Source of the DNA: JAKFDI01 sp044508835
GTDB lineage: Bacteria; Pseudomonadota; Gammaproteobacteria; Burkholderiales; Burkholderiaceae_C
Direction: 5' to 3'
DNA: 64,000 nucleotides
NCBI GenBank assembly: GCA_044508835.1
Contig: JBIQHD010000015.1
Location: 1 to 64,000, forward strand
Positions 51,015 to 60,475 of this stretch are shown here, piece by piece. The position numbers and the translations under genes are program-made. The notes beneath the pieces are model-generated. The model was not told the DNA's origin and did no database searches. It was given only the letters and a program-made list of their open reading frames with translations. The stretch's first letter is position 1. Every line of letters begins with the position of its first letter.

Positions 51015-53377
51015 GCCTGCGCCTTTCCCGTCGTTGCGCCCGCGGCCGCGCAGCGGGCCAGCACCGCGCGCAGCTGGTGCATCGCCGGCGGCTTGCCGAG
51101 CAGGTAGTCCACGCCCTCGGGCATCTCGCCGTCCTCGGCCATGCGCCGGCCCCAGCCGGTGAGCATGATCACCGGCGTCGCCTGCGAGGCCTGCTTCACG
51201 CCGCGGGCGACCTGCCGCCCGTCCACGCCGGGCATGCCGAGGTCGGTGATCACCGCCTCGAAGCCCGCGCCGCCGGCCAGGGCGGCGTGGAACGCGTCCA
51301 GGCCTTCCTGCCCGCCGGCGGCCGTCGCCACGCGGTGGCCCTCGCTGCCCAGCACGTCGGACAGGGAGCGCAGCAGCGCCGGGTCGCCGTCGATCAGCAG
51401 GAGCTTCAGGGGCCGGGCCGGCTCGGCGGGCAGGTCGAGCGCCGCCCAGTCGGTGTCCGCCAGCGCCTTGGAGTGGGCCTTGGCGAACACCAGCCGCACC
51501 GCCGTGCCCTTGCCCGGCGCGCTGTCGATCTCGACGCTGCCGCCGTTGCGCTGCATGGTGCCGTAGACCATGGGCAGGCCCAGGCCGGTCCCGCGGTCGC
51601 CCTTGGTGGTGAAGAAGGGCTCGAAGCAGCGCCGGCGCGTCTCGTCGTCCATGCCGACGCCGCTGTCGCGCACCTCGACGTGGACGCGCTCGCTGCCGTC
51701 GGCGCCGAAGTCGGTGCCGGTGCGCACGGTGAGCGTGCCGCCGGCCGGCATGGCGTCGACCGCGTTGAACACCAGGTTCGTCAGCGCCTCGCGGATCTCG
51801 CCCTCGGCGGCCGCGTGCACGCGCGGCAGGTCGTCCGCGAGGTCGGTGGCCACGTCGATCAGCACGCCGGCCTGCTGCGCCATGTCGCGCCAGCGCGCGC
51901 GCGTGAGCTCGATCGCCTGCCGCGCGATCAGCGCCAGGTCGATCGGGGCGCCCTGCTGCTCGGCGTCGCGCGGGCGGTAGAACTCGCGCAGGCGGGCTAC
52001 CGTCTCGGCCACGTCGTCGATGGCGCGCTGGATGGTCTCCAGGTGCTCGCGGCCGCGGGGGGTGAGGTTCGGCTCGCGCGCGAGCAGCGACTCGGTGTAC
52101 AGCGCCACCGGCGAGATGGCGTTGTTGATGTCGTGGGCGATGCCGCTGGCCATCTGGCCGAGCGCGCGCAGGCGCTCTTGCTGCAGCACCATCTGCTGGG
52201 TCTCGTGCAGCTCGTCGTAGGCGCGCCGCAGCTCGCCGTGCAGTCGGGCCTGCGAGGCGGCCAGGGCCACGTGCTCGCTGAGCTGCACGAGGAATTCGAG
52301 ATCGGCGTCCGAGAACGCGCGGCCGTGGCGCCGCGCCGCGACGACGAGGCCGAAGCTGCGCTCGTCCACGCGCAGCGGCGCGAGCACGGCGCTGCCCAGG
52401 CCCTCGGCCTCCAGCCGCCGCACGAGCGCGGAGGGCCGCGGGCCCGGCGCGGCCTCGTGCACCAGGGCGCCGGCGAGGCAGCGGTGCACGGCGGGGTCGT
52501 CGGTCGACAGGCTGCCGGCCTGGCGCAGGCCGAGGCGCTCGACCGCCTCCGCGCTGCGCGCGCCGGCGCCGCCGAGGGCGATGCGCCCCTGGACTTCGTC
52601 GTACAGCGCCACGGCGCACAGGTCGACCGGCAGCTGCTCCTCGAGGCTGTCGCACATCACCGCGAAGATGCGGTTCAGGTCCGTGCCGCGGCTGATCGCC
52701 CGCGTGGTCTCGCGCAGCAGCTGCAGCCGCGCCAGCTTCTCCTTGAGGCTCACCTCGGCGCGCTTGCGCTCCTCGATCTCCTGGTCGAGCTCGCGCGTGC
52801 GCCGCGTCACGGCGACCTCGAGCCCTTCGTTGAGCAGCGTGAGCTCCTCCTGCACGCGCGACAGCTCCTGGTTGCGCTGCACCGCCGCCTCGTAGGTCGA
52901 CAGCAGCAGGTTGAGGATCTGCAGCCGGTTCGAGGTGATGAAGAACTTGCGGTTGGCGAAGAAGATCTCCACGCCCATCTGCGCGCTGTCGGCGCCGCCG
53001 AGGTGGCGGCTGGCGAGCAGCGAGTCGATGCGGGCGAGCAGGTGGCGCTCGTTGTAGGGCTTGAAGAGGAAGCTGTCGGCGCCGGCCTCCAGCCCGCGGA
53101 TCACGTCCGCCGGGTCGTTGAGCGAGGTCAGCAGCATCACCGGCACGTCGGCGTGCAGCGCCTTGATCGCCGCGCAGAGCACGTAGCCGTCCATCTCGGG
53201 CATCACCACGTCGGTGAGCACGAGGGCCGGCGGCTGCCGCCGGACCCGGTCGAGCGCCTCGCGCCCGTTGGCGGCGACGGCCACGCGGTAGCCGCGCCTT
53301 TCCAGGGTGAACCGCAGCTGCTGCGCCTGCGTCGGGCTGTCTTCCGCGAGCAGGATGTCTCGGTGGTCGTCTTGCAT
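51011..53377 (-). CDS. REC-GAF-HK-REC hybrid histidine kinase
   Basis: 788 residues. N-terminal receiver (LLAEDSPTQAQQL, phospho-Asp in LVLTDVVMPEMDG), coiled coil about 150-215, GAF domain (about 220-390), HisKA (GQMASGIAHDINNAISPVALY), HATPase_c (NLVFNAVDAMPAGG, GVGMDDETRRRCFEPFFTTKG) and C-terminal receiver (LLIDGDPALLRSL, EAVITDLGMPGVDG). It follows cheB by 9 bases, where Wsp systems would have the diguanylate cyclase WspR. Its kinase part is paralogous to that of the protein at 46072. Confidence 0.9.
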   Translation of the reverse strand: MQDDHRDILLAEDSPTQAQQLRFTLERRGYRVAVAANGREALDRVRRQPPALVLTDVVMPEMDGYVLCAAIKALHADVPVMLLTSLNDPADVIRGLEAGADSFLFKPYNERHLLARIDSLLASRHLGGADSAQMGVEIFFANRKFFITSNRLQILNLLLSTYEAAVQRNQELSRVQEELTLLNEGLEVAVTRRTRELDQEIEERKRAEVSLKEKLARLQLLRETTRAISRGTDLNRIFAVMCDSLEEQLPVDLCAVALYDEVQGRIALGGAGARSAEAVERLGLRQAGSLSTDDPAVHRCLAGALVHEAAPGPRPSALVRRLEAEGLGSAVLAPLRVDERSFGLVVAARRHGRAFSDADLEFLVQLSEHVALAASQARLHGELRRAYDELHETQQMVLQQERLRALGQMASGIAHDINNAISPVALYTESLLAREPNLTPRGREHLETIQRAIDDVAETVARLREFYRPRDAEQQGAPIDLALIARQAIELTRARWRDMAQQAGVLIDVATDLADDLPRVHAAAEGEIREALTNLVFNAVDAMPAGGTLTVRTGTDFGADGSERVHVEVRDSGVGMDDETRRRCFEPFFTTKGDRGTGLGLPMVYGTMQRNGGSVEIDSAPGKGTAVRLVFAKAHSKALADTDWAALDLPAEPARPLKLLLIDGDPALLRSLSDVLGSEGHRVATAAGGQEGLDAFHAALAGGAGFEAVITDLGMPGVDGRQVARGVKQASQATPVIMLTGWGRRMAEDGEMPEGVDYLLGKPPAMHQLRAVLARCAAAGATTGKAQA

Positions 53378-53386
53378 GGCCGTGGG

Positions 53387-54442
53387 CTATGGGAGGGGCG
53401 CGAGGCTCGCCAGCTTGCCGGCGATGGCCTCCGGTGAAAGGACGTGGGACGCGGCGCCGGCCTTGACGGCCTGGCCCGGCATGCCGAAGACGACGCAGGA
53501 CGCTTCGTCCTGCACCAGCGTGAGCGCGCCTTCGTCCTTCAGGCGCAGCAGCTCCTCGACGCCGTCGCGCCCCATGCCGGTGAGCAGCACGGCCACCACG
53601 CGGGAGGCCATGGGCACGATCGAGCGGAACAGGAAAGACACCGCCGGGCGCACGCCGTTCTCGGCCGGCGCCTCGGCGAGCACGATGCGGTCGTCGCCGC
53701 CCAGGCCCATGTGCAGGCCGTCGGGCGCGAGGTAGGCCTGGCCGGCCAGCGCCGGCTCGCCGTCGGCGGCGATGCGCACGGGAAAGCCCGTCGACTGCTG
53801 CAGCCACTCGCAGAAGCTGGAGACGAATCCCGCCGCCATGTGCTGCACGATGAGCACGGGCATGGGCAGGTGGCGCGGCAGGCCGCGCAGCAGCGTCTGC
53901 AGCACGAGGGGCCCGCCGGTCGAGGCGCCGATGGCGATGAGCCGCGGCGAGGCCGCGCACCGGTGCCCGCCCCCCGGCCGGGCGGCCGGCTTCGCCAGGC
54001 CCGGCTGCGGCCAGCGGCGCACCACCTTCACCTCGGACATGAGCTTGACGGTCTCGGTCAGCGTGCGGGCGGTGTCCGCATGCCCCGGGTGGCCGAAGCC
54101 GTGCGGGAGGGGCACCATCGCCAGCGCGCCCGATGCCTGGGCCAGCGGCTGCGCGCCGGCGTCGTGCGGCTCCATGCCGCTCACGATGACCACCGGCGTC
54201 GGGCAGGTCTCCATGATGCGGCGGGTGGCCTCGAAGCCGCCCATGCCGGGCATGTGCACGTCCATCGTGATGATGGCCGGGCGCAGCCGGTGCGCGGCCT
54301 CGATCGCCGCCTGGCCGTCTCGCGCCACGCCCACCACGCGGATGGCCGGGTCGGCGCCCAGCACCGCCTGCAGGAATTCGGCGACGGCCGCCGAGTCCTC
54401 GACGACGAGCACGGAGACGGAGCCGGGTTCGAGGCGGCTCAT
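53387..54442 (-). CDS. cheB: Chemotaxis-type protein-glutamate methylesterase CheB (WspF-like)
   Basis: 351 residues. Receiver with VVEDSAAVAEFL and phospho-Asp61 in ITMDVHMPGMGG, then the methylesterase domain with the catalytic Ser in AIGASTGGPLVL, His in IVQHMAAGF and Asp in TGMGRDGVEE. It demethylates or deamidates MCP receptors. The start overlaps the CheA stop by four bases. Confidence 0.95.
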   Translation of the reverse strand: MSRLEPGSVSVLVVEDSAAVAEFLQAVLGADPAIRVVGVARDGQAAIEAAHRLRPAIITMDVHMPGMGGFEATRRIMETCPTPVVIVSGMEPHDAGAQPLAQASGALAMVPLPHGFGHPGHADTARTLTETVKLMSEVKVVRRWPQPGLAKPAARPGGGHRCAASPRLIAIGASTGGPLVLQTLLRGLPRHLPMPVLIVQHMAAGFVSSFCEWLQQSTGFPVRIAADGEPALAGQAYLAPDGLHMGLGGDDRIVLAEAPAENGVRPAVSFLFRSIVPMASRVVAVLLTGMGRDGVEELLRLKDEGALTLVQDEASCVVFGMPGQAVKAGAASHVLSPEAIAGKLASLAPLP

Positions 54443-56724
54443 AGCAGGCGCTGCACGACGTCGAGCAGGTTGCTCTGGTCGAAGCTGCTCTTGACGATGT
54501 AGGCATTGGCGCCGACGTCGATGCCCTGCTCCCGGTCCTCGCGCGATTCCAGCGCCGTCACCAGCACCACCGGCAGCTCGGCCAGCTTGCGGTCGGCCCG
54601 CACGCGCGCGGTCAGGCCGAAGCCGTTCAGGCGCGGCATGTCGACGTCGGACACGACGAGGTCGAAGCTGCCGCTGCGCAGGGCGGTGAAGGCGTCCAGC
54701 CCGTCGGCGGCCGTCTCCACGCGGTAGCCCGCCGCTTCCAGGATGCCCTTGAGCAGGGTGCGCGAGGTGATCGAGTCCTCGGCGACCAGCACCGACCGGC
54801 GCGGCGCCGCGGCGGCGGCCGCCGGGACGTGCGCGGCCTGCGTGCCGGCGGCGGCCGAGGCGAGCAGGTCCGGCACGTGGAGCACCGGCACGACCTGCCC
54901 GTTGCCGAGCACGCTGGCGCCCGCCATGTGGCGCACCGATTCAAGCTGCGTGCCGAGCGGCTTGACGAGCACCTCGCGCTCCTCGATCACTTCGTCGACG
55001 CGGAAGGCGATGGCCTGGTGCGCGTCGTGGAGCACCGCGACGGGAAAGGCCGCGCGCCCGTCCGCCTCCGCCTCGGCGGGCACGCCCAGCACGCGGTCGA
55101 GCCGCGCGAAGGCCAGCACCCGCCCTTCGATCGCGACCGTCTCGCGGCTCTCCACCGTCTTCACCTCGTCGGCGCGGACCCGCGCCACGCGGGCGACGCT
55201 GCGGGTGGGCACGATGAAGCGCTGCCGCCCGGCGCGCAGCACCACGCCGCGAAACCGCGCCAGCGACAGCGGCAGCACCAGGCGGAAGCTCGCGCCCCGC
55301 CCCGGCGACGACGCCAGCGTGAGCGTGCCGCCCAGGCGCTCGACCTGCTGCGCCACGACGGACAGGCCCATGCCGCGGCCGGAAATGTCGGTGATCAGCG
55401 GGCTGGTGGAAACGCCCGGCTCGGTGGCGAGCGCCAGCAGCTCGGCATCGCTGGCGGCGGCATCCGCCGGCGGCGCACCGTCGCCGTCGTCGCCGCCGGC
55501 CTGGGCGCGCGCCGCCCGCCGCAGCGCCGGCGCGTCGAAGCCGGCGCCGTCGTCGCGCACCACGATGCTGACCTGCCGGCCTTCGAGCGCGCTCACCTCG
55601 ATGGCCAGCGTGCCGCGCGCGGGCTTGCCCGCGGCCAGCCGCATCGCCCGCGGCTCGATGCCGTGGTCGATGCCGTTGCGCACCAGGTGGATCAGCGGGT
55701 CCTTGATGTCGTCGAGGATGCGCCGGTCGATCTCCAGCTCGGCCCCGGTGACGACGAGCTGCACCTCCTTGCCGCATTCGCGCGCCAGCTCGCGCACCGA
55801 GGCGCGGAACAGGTCGGACAGCGTCGAGAACGGCTGGACCGCCATCTGCTTCATCTGCTCGAGCAGCTGGTCGACCATCTGGCCGATGGTGCGCTCCTCC
55901 TGGCCGGCCATGCGCGACTGGCGCAGCAGCTCGCCGTCGAACTCGGCCGCGGCGTCCTCGGACGCCTCCAGGTGCTGGCGCAGGCGGTCCCAGGCGGCCC
56001 GCGGCTGCGCGGCTTCGAGGCCGCCGTCGGCGAACGCGCGCTCGATGCAGCGCACGTCGTCGCGCAGGCGCGCCGAGCGCTTGCGCCAGGCGAGCGGGCG
56101 CTGGCGCAGGCGGCGCAGGCCCGCCGCCCGCTGGGCCGAGGCCGCCTTGGCGAACAGCAGCTCCTCCGACTGCCGCAGCACCGCGTCGAGCACGCGCGTG
56201 CGGATGCGCACGGTCTCCGCGGAGAAGCGCGGGGGCAGCGCGCCGGCCGCCGGCTCCGGCGCCGCGGCGGGGGCGGCCTCGTGCGGCGGCCCGGCCGCCT
56301 CCTCCGCCGGCGCCGGCCGGGCCAGGAAGGCGTGCAGGTCGTAGCGGACCTCGGCCGAAGCGCGCTGCCGGTCCGGCGCGGGCGCGCCGTCGAGCGCCGC
56401 CAGCAGGCCGGCGAGCGCGTCCAGGCCGCGGTGCAGCACGTCGTAGAGGGCGGCCGTGGGCGCGAGGCTTCGCCGGCGCATGGCCGCGAACACGTGCTCG
56501 AGGGTCTGGCACAGCGACTCGACGTCGCCGGCGTTCACCGCGCGCGCGGCGCCCTTGAGGCTGTGCGCCGCGCGGAACACCACGTCCAGCGACGCCACCG
56601 GCAGCGGGCCGCCGCCCTGCTCGAGCGCGAGCAGGCCCGCGGTCATCGTCTGGAGGTGCTCCTGCGCCTCCACGCCGAACGTCGCCCGCAAGCGGGCCAG
56701 CAGGTCGTCGTCACTGGCCGACAT
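54439..56724 (-). CDS. cheA: Hybrid CheA histidine kinase with C-terminal receiver (WspE-like)
   Basis: 761 residues. Hpt domain with phospho-His54 in FRAAHSLKGAARAV, an Ala/Pro linker, dimerisation helices, HATPase_c (DPLIHLVRNGIDHGIEPR, DDGAGFDAPAL, SGRGMGLSVV), CheW-like domain (RFRGVVLRAGRQRFIVPTRSV) and C-terminal receiver (LVAEDSITSRTLL, phospho-Asp in LVVSDVDMPRLNG). The CheA-REC fusion is typical of Wsp and other alternative chemosensory systems rather than flagellar ones. It follows the MCP gene by 12 bases. Confidence 0.94.
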   Translation of the reverse strand: MSASDDDLLARLRATFGVEAQEHLQTMTAGLLALEQGGGPLPVASLDVVFRAAHSLKGAARAVNAGDVESLCQTLEHVFAAMRRRSLAPTAALYDVLHRGLDALAGLLAALDGAPAPDRQRASAEVRYDLHAFLARPAPAEEAAGPPHEAAPAAAPEPAAGALPPRFSAETVRIRTRVLDAVLRQSEELLFAKAASAQRAAGLRRLRQRPLAWRKRSARLRDDVRCIERAFADGGLEAAQPRAAWDRLRQHLEASEDAAAEFDGELLRQSRMAGQEERTIGQMVDQLLEQMKQMAVQPFSTLSDLFRASVRELARECGKEVQLVVTGAELEIDRRILDDIKDPLIHLVRNGIDHGIEPRAMRLAAGKPARGTLAIEVSALEGRQVSIVVRDDGAGFDAPALRRAARAQAGGDDGDGAPPADAAASDAELLALATEPGVSTSPLITDISGRGMGLSVVAQQVERLGGTLTLASSPGRGASFRLVLPLSLARFRGVVLRAGRQRFIVPTRSVARVARVRADEVKTVESRETVAIEGRVLAFARLDRVLGVPAEAEADGRAAFPVAVLHDAHQAIAFRVDEVIEEREVLVKPLGTQLESVRHMAGASVLGNGQVVPVLHVPDLLASAAAGTQAAHVPAAAAAAPRRSVLVAEDSITSRTLLKGILEAAGYRVETAADGLDAFTALRSGSFDLVVSDVDMPRLNGFGLTARVRADRKLAELPVVLVTALESREDREQGIDVGANAYIVKSSFDQSNLLDVVQRLL

Positions 56725-56736
56725 GGCGGGCTGGCA

Positions 56737-58449
56737 TCAGAGCTTGTACCGGCCGACGATGTCCTTGAGGCTGCCGCCGATCTCATTGAGACTCTTCGCG
56801 GCAACCTCCGCCTGGCGCGTGGCCGACACGTTCTGCATGCTGGCCTGCTTGATGTTCTGCATGGCCAGCGCCACCTGGTCGGTGCCCACGAGCTGCTGCT
56901 GGCTCGACGCCGCGATCTGCGTGGCCGCCTGCGCCGCCTCGCTGATCGTGCCGGCGAGCTGCGCGATGGCCGCGCCCGCCTCGGTCGACTGCTTCATGCC
57001 GGCCTCGACCGCCTTGCTGCCCTGCTCCGTGGCCAGCACCGCGGCGGTGGTCGACTTCTGGATCTCGTGCAGGATCGAGCGCACCTGCGCCGTCGCCTGG
57101 CGCGACTGCTCCGCGAGGCTGCGTACCTCCTGCGCCACCACCGAGAAGCCCCTGCCGTGCTCGCCCGCCTTGGCCGCCTCGATCGCGGCGTTGACGGCCA
57201 GCAGGTTCGACTGCTCCGCCAGGTCGTTCACCGCCGCGATGATCTCGCCGATGGCCTGGCTGTTCTCGCTCAGGCGCACCACGGTCTCGGCGATGGATTC
57301 CATCTGCGACTGGATCTGCCGCATGCCCTCGATGGCCGCGTCGACCGACTGGCGCCCCGTCTGCCCGATGGCCGTGGCGGTCTGCGCGCCGTCGGCCACC
57401 AGCCGGGCCTTCTGGCTGGCGAGCTGCGCCGTCTGCTTGACCTCCTCCACCGTCGTCGTCGTCTGCGCGATGGCGGTGCCCGTCTCGGCCGCGCCCGAGG
57501 CCACCTGCGTGGTGGCGGCGAGGATCTCGCTCGCCGACGCGGCCAGCGTGCCGATGTTGGCCGACAGGCTCTCGGTCGCGCGGCGCAGGTTGGCCACCAT
57601 GGTCGCGAAGGCCTGGCCGAGCTGGTCGCGCGCGGACTGCGGCCGCACCTCCACCGTCAGGTCCTGGGCGGCGATGCGGCGCGCCACGCCGGCCATGGCC
57701 TGCAGCGATCCGCCCATGCGCACGAAGGCCTGCGCCAGCGTGCCGATTTCGTCGGTGCGCCGGGTGTCGAGCGCCGGCACGTCGAGGTCGCCCTCGGCGA
57801 TGCGGTCGGCGGCCCGCGCGAGCTGTTCCAGCGGCGTGGCCGTCAGGCGCGTCAGCACGGCGACGATCACCGCGGCGGCCAGCAGCGCGGCGACGGTGGT
57901 GTAGCCGAGCACCTGCACCGCGTCCGCCATCGCCGCCCGGGCCGACCGGTGGGCACGCTCGCCCAGCGTGGCGAGCAGCTCGCGCTGCCGGTCGTAGGTC
58001 TGCATCTGCGCGGCCAGCGCCTCCTCGAGCGCCGCGCCGGTGGCGCCCTGCGCCAGGGGCGCGAGCACCTGCTCGCTGCGCACGCGGCGGTGCTCGGCCG
58101 CCAGGCGCTCGAGCTCCTGCAGCGGCTGGGCGATGTCCGCGTGGTCGCGGGTGGCCTCCGCCAGGCGGCGGCGCAGCAGCTCGTTGCGCTGCGAGTTGGC
58201 CTCGATGGCGCGGCGCGCCGCCTCCGGGCTGGCGCCGCGGTCGGCGTTCATCACCAGCCCCACGAGCAGCGCGCGCGACTCGTGCAGGTTGCCGTCGAGC
58301 TCGCGCACCGCGGACTCGATCTCGGTCTGCGCGCTGATCTGGGCCATGCCGCGGTAGCCGGACATCACGGCCAGGCCGAGCAGCAGCACGATGATCCCGA
58401 AGCCGAGGAGCAGCCGGGGGGCGGTGCGCAGGTTGGTGAACCAGGTCAT
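56737..58449 (-). CDS. Methyl-accepting chemotaxis protein (transmembrane receptor)
   Basis: 570 residues. Short N-terminus, TM1 about 11-30, periplasmic four-helix-like sensor (about 31-180), TM2 about 185-207, HAMP (LTATPLEQLARAADRIAEGDLDVP), and a signalling domain with the conserved hairpin EQSNLLAVNAAIEAAKAGEHGRGFSVVAQEVRSLAEQ. No C-terminal CheR-tethering pentapeptide is present. The ligand is unknown. The start overlaps the CheW stop by four bases. Confidence 0.94.
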   Translation of the reverse strand: MTWFTNLRTAPRLLLGFGIIVLLLGLAVMSGYRGMAQISAQTEIESAVRELDGNLHESRALLVGLVMNADRGASPEAARRAIEANSQRNELLRRRLAEATRDHADIAQPLQELERLAAEHRRVRSEQVLAPLAQGATGAALEEALAAQMQTYDRQRELLATLGERAHRSARAAMADAVQVLGYTTVAALLAAAVIVAVLTRLTATPLEQLARAADRIAEGDLDVPALDTRRTDEIGTLAQAFVRMGGSLQAMAGVARRIAAQDLTVEVRPQSARDQLGQAFATMVANLRRATESLSANIGTLAASASEILAATTQVASGAAETGTAIAQTTTTVEEVKQTAQLASQKARLVADGAQTATAIGQTGRQSVDAAIEGMRQIQSQMESIAETVVRLSENSQAIGEIIAAVNDLAEQSNLLAVNAAIEAAKAGEHGRGFSVVAQEVRSLAEQSRQATAQVRSILHEIQKSTTAAVLATEQGSKAVEAGMKQSTEAGAAIAQLAGTISEAAQAATQIAASSQQQLVGTDQVALAMQNIKQASMQNVSATRQAEVAAKSLNEIGGSLKDIVGRYKL

Positions 58450-59090
58450 TCGGGAATCCCTTGCCGTCGTTCTTGGTGTGGAGCGGATGAGCCGCGCGCG
58501 TCGCGCACGATGATGTCAGGATCACCGACGATGCGCTCGACGTCGAGCACCGCCAGCCGCTCGGGCGTGATGCCCAGCAGGTAGCGCGCCCGCACGCCGC
58601 TCATGGTGGGCAGCGGCGGCTGCAGGTCGGCCAGCCGCACGCGGCGCATGCCCGTCACCGAATCGACGAGCAGCCCGAACTCGATGCGGCCGTCGGAGAC
58701 GACCAGCACGCGGTTGAGGTCGGGCAGACCCCGGGCCGGGAGGCCGAAGAAGGCCTTGAGGTCGACGACCGACACGATGCGCCCGCGCACGTTCACGATG
58801 CCGGCGACGAAGCGCGGCGCACCGGGCAGCGGCGTGAGCTCCCGCAGCGCGATCACCTCCTGCACGAGCGCGGTGCCGATCGCATGGTGCTCGTAGCCCA
58901 TCAGGAACTCGATGACCTCGAGGCTTTGCGCGCCGTCGTCGGCCCCGGGCTCGCGCGCGGCGCTGCGCGCGCGGGCCTGCAGGATGCGCCGGCGCGTGGC
59001 GTCGTCGAGCGCCGGCTCGGCCAGCGCGGCCTCGGCCCGCGCGAGGCGGGCGCGCAGCTGCGCCCAGTCGACCGGCGGGCGCCCCGTCAT
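58446..59090 (-). CDS. cheW: CheW-like adaptor with N-terminal helical extension (WspD-like)
   Basis: 214 residues. A helical N-terminal part (RARLARAEAALAEPALDDATRRRILQARARS) is followed by the CheW domain (VIEFLMGYEHHAIGTALVQEVIAL, GIVNVRGRIVSVVDLKAFFGLP, VLVVSDGRIEFGLLVDSVTGM). It links the MCP to CheA. The ATG at 59090 overlaps the CheR stop (ATGA). Confidence 0.9.
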   Translation of the reverse strand: MTGRPPVDWAQLRARLARAEAALAEPALDDATRRRILQARARSAAREPGADDGAQSLEVIEFLMGYEHHAIGTALVQEVIALRELTPLPGAPRFVAGIVNVRGRIVSVVDLKAFFGLPARGLPDLNRVLVVSDGRIEFGLLVDSVTGMRRVRLADLQPPLPTMSGVRARYLLGITPERLAVLDVERIVGDPDIIVRDARGSSAPHQERRQGIPE

Positions 59091-60475
59091 CGGGCGGCCG
59101 GGCCGCACACGGCGGCGTTCACGAGGGCCTGGAGCCGGCCGGCGGCCAGGCCGCCGCTGTGCGGCAGCACCTCCTCGGGGTCCGTGCCGTCGAGCAGGCG
59201 CAGCACGTTGCGGAAGTGCCGCGCGGCGTCGGCCTGCTCGCCCTCGCGCAGGGCCAGCAGGCCGAGTGCATGGTGTGCGATCACGAAGTTCGGCTCCAGG
59301 TAGAGGGCGCGCCGCAGCGCCGCCCGGGCGCGCCCGAGGTGCCCCATCTCGAGCAGGACGACGGCGTGCAGATGATGCATGCCGGCATCCATCTTGTCGC
59401 CGGCCAGGGCCTGCTCGACCGCCTCGAGCGCCGGCGCCAGCCGCCCGGCGTCGGCATGCGCGCGCGCCAGCCGGGCGAGGCGGCGACCGTCGTCGTCGTT
59501 ACTCGGGGGGATGTCGGCCACCGGCAGCGGCGCGGCGGCGGAAGCCGGCGCCGCCGCCGCAGGCACCGCGCCTGCCACCCGGGCGGGCGCCGGCGTGGCC
59601 ATGGTTCCGGCCGATGCGGCGACGGGCGCGCGGCCCGTCTTGCGGTAGAACACCGCGTCCTCGAAGTACACGGCGTCGAGCGACGCCGCCGCGTGCGCCC
59701 CCAGCTCGGTGGCCGCCAGCGACAGCCAGCCGCCATCCGCCAGCGCCTGCCGGAAGCCGCGGCAGACCCGGCGCATCAGCGCCGGCGGGAAGTACATCAG
59801 GACGTTGCGGCACAGGATCACGTCCATCGCGAAGGCCTCGCCGTGCGGCTGCGGGAACGGCAGCTCGGCAAGGTTGAGCGGCGCGAACCTCACCATCCGC
59901 CGGATGCGCGGCAGCAGCGCATGGCCGCGCCGCCCGGCGGTGAAGTAGCGGCCCTTCAGCCAGGGCGGCGCGTCGCGGAACGACCATTCGCCGTACTCGG
60001 CCCGCGCCGCCTGGCGCAGGAACCGGCGGTTGACGTCGGTCGCGAGGATCGTGACCTGCCAGTCGTCCAGGTCCGGCATCAGGCGGTCGAGCAGGATGGC
60101 GAGCGAATACGCCTCCTCGCCGGTGCAGCAGCCGGCGCTCCAGAAGCGCAGGCGCCGCGAGCCGGCGCGCCGGTCCGCGATCAGCGGCGGCAGGATCTCG
60201 TCGGCCAGGGCCTCGAAGCTGCGGCGCTCGCGGAAGAAGTAGGTCTCGCCCACCGTCAGCGCCTCGGCCAGCGCCTGCAGCGCCGCGGCATCGGGGGCCG
60301 GGGCCAGCAGCCGCTGCACGAAGGCCTCGGCCTCGCCCGCGCCGTCCGCGCGCGCGGCGGCGGCGGTGCCGCGCAGCAGGTCGGGCCAGCGGCCGGGCGG
60401 GAAGTCGAGCCCCAGGTGTTCCGTCACCCGGGCCGCCAGCGGGGCCAGCCAGGGCGCATCCGGCGGCGGCGTCAT
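59087..60475 (-). CDS. cheR: CheR methyltransferase with C-terminal TPR region (WspC-like)
   Basis: 462 residues. The CheR SAM-dependent methyltransferase core has LTVGETYFFRE, FWSAGCCTGEEAYSLAI, ILATDVNRRFL and VILCRNVLMYFPP. After an Ala/Pro-rich linker (about 275-315) come TPR-like helices (AGRLAPALEAVEQALAGDKMDAGMHHLHAVVLLEMGHLGRARAALRRALYLEPNF). The TPR extension is characteristic of WspC. It methylates receptor glutamates. Co-translated with both neighbouring cheW genes. Confidence 0.93.
   Translation of the reverse strand: MTPPPDAPWLAPLAARVTEHLGLDFPPGRWPDLLRGTAAAARADGAGEAEAFVQRLLAPAPDAAALQALAEALTVGETYFFRERRSFEALADEILPPLIADRRAGSRRLRFWSAGCCTGEEAYSLAILLDRLMPDLDDWQVTILATDVNRRFLRQAARAEYGEWSFRDAPPWLKGRYFTAGRRGHALLPRIRRMVRFAPLNLAELPFPQPHGEAFAMDVILCRNVLMYFPPALMRRVCRGFRQALADGGWLSLAATELGAHAAASLDAVYFEDAVFYRKTGRAPVAASAGTMATPAPARVAGAVPAAAAPASAAAPLPVADIPPSNDDDGRRLARLARAHADAGRLAPALEAVEQALAGDKMDAGMHHLHAVVLLEMGHLGRARAALRRALYLEPNFVIAHHALGLLALREGEQADAARHFRNVLRLLDGTDPEEVLPHSGGLAAGRLQALVNAAVCGPAAR

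Noticed and set aside
51011..51420. Diguanylate cyclase output (WspR-like) hidden in the chemosensory operon
   Set aside because: No GGDEF or EAL motif was seen in any gene between 49902 and 60948; the C-terminal domain here is a receiver.
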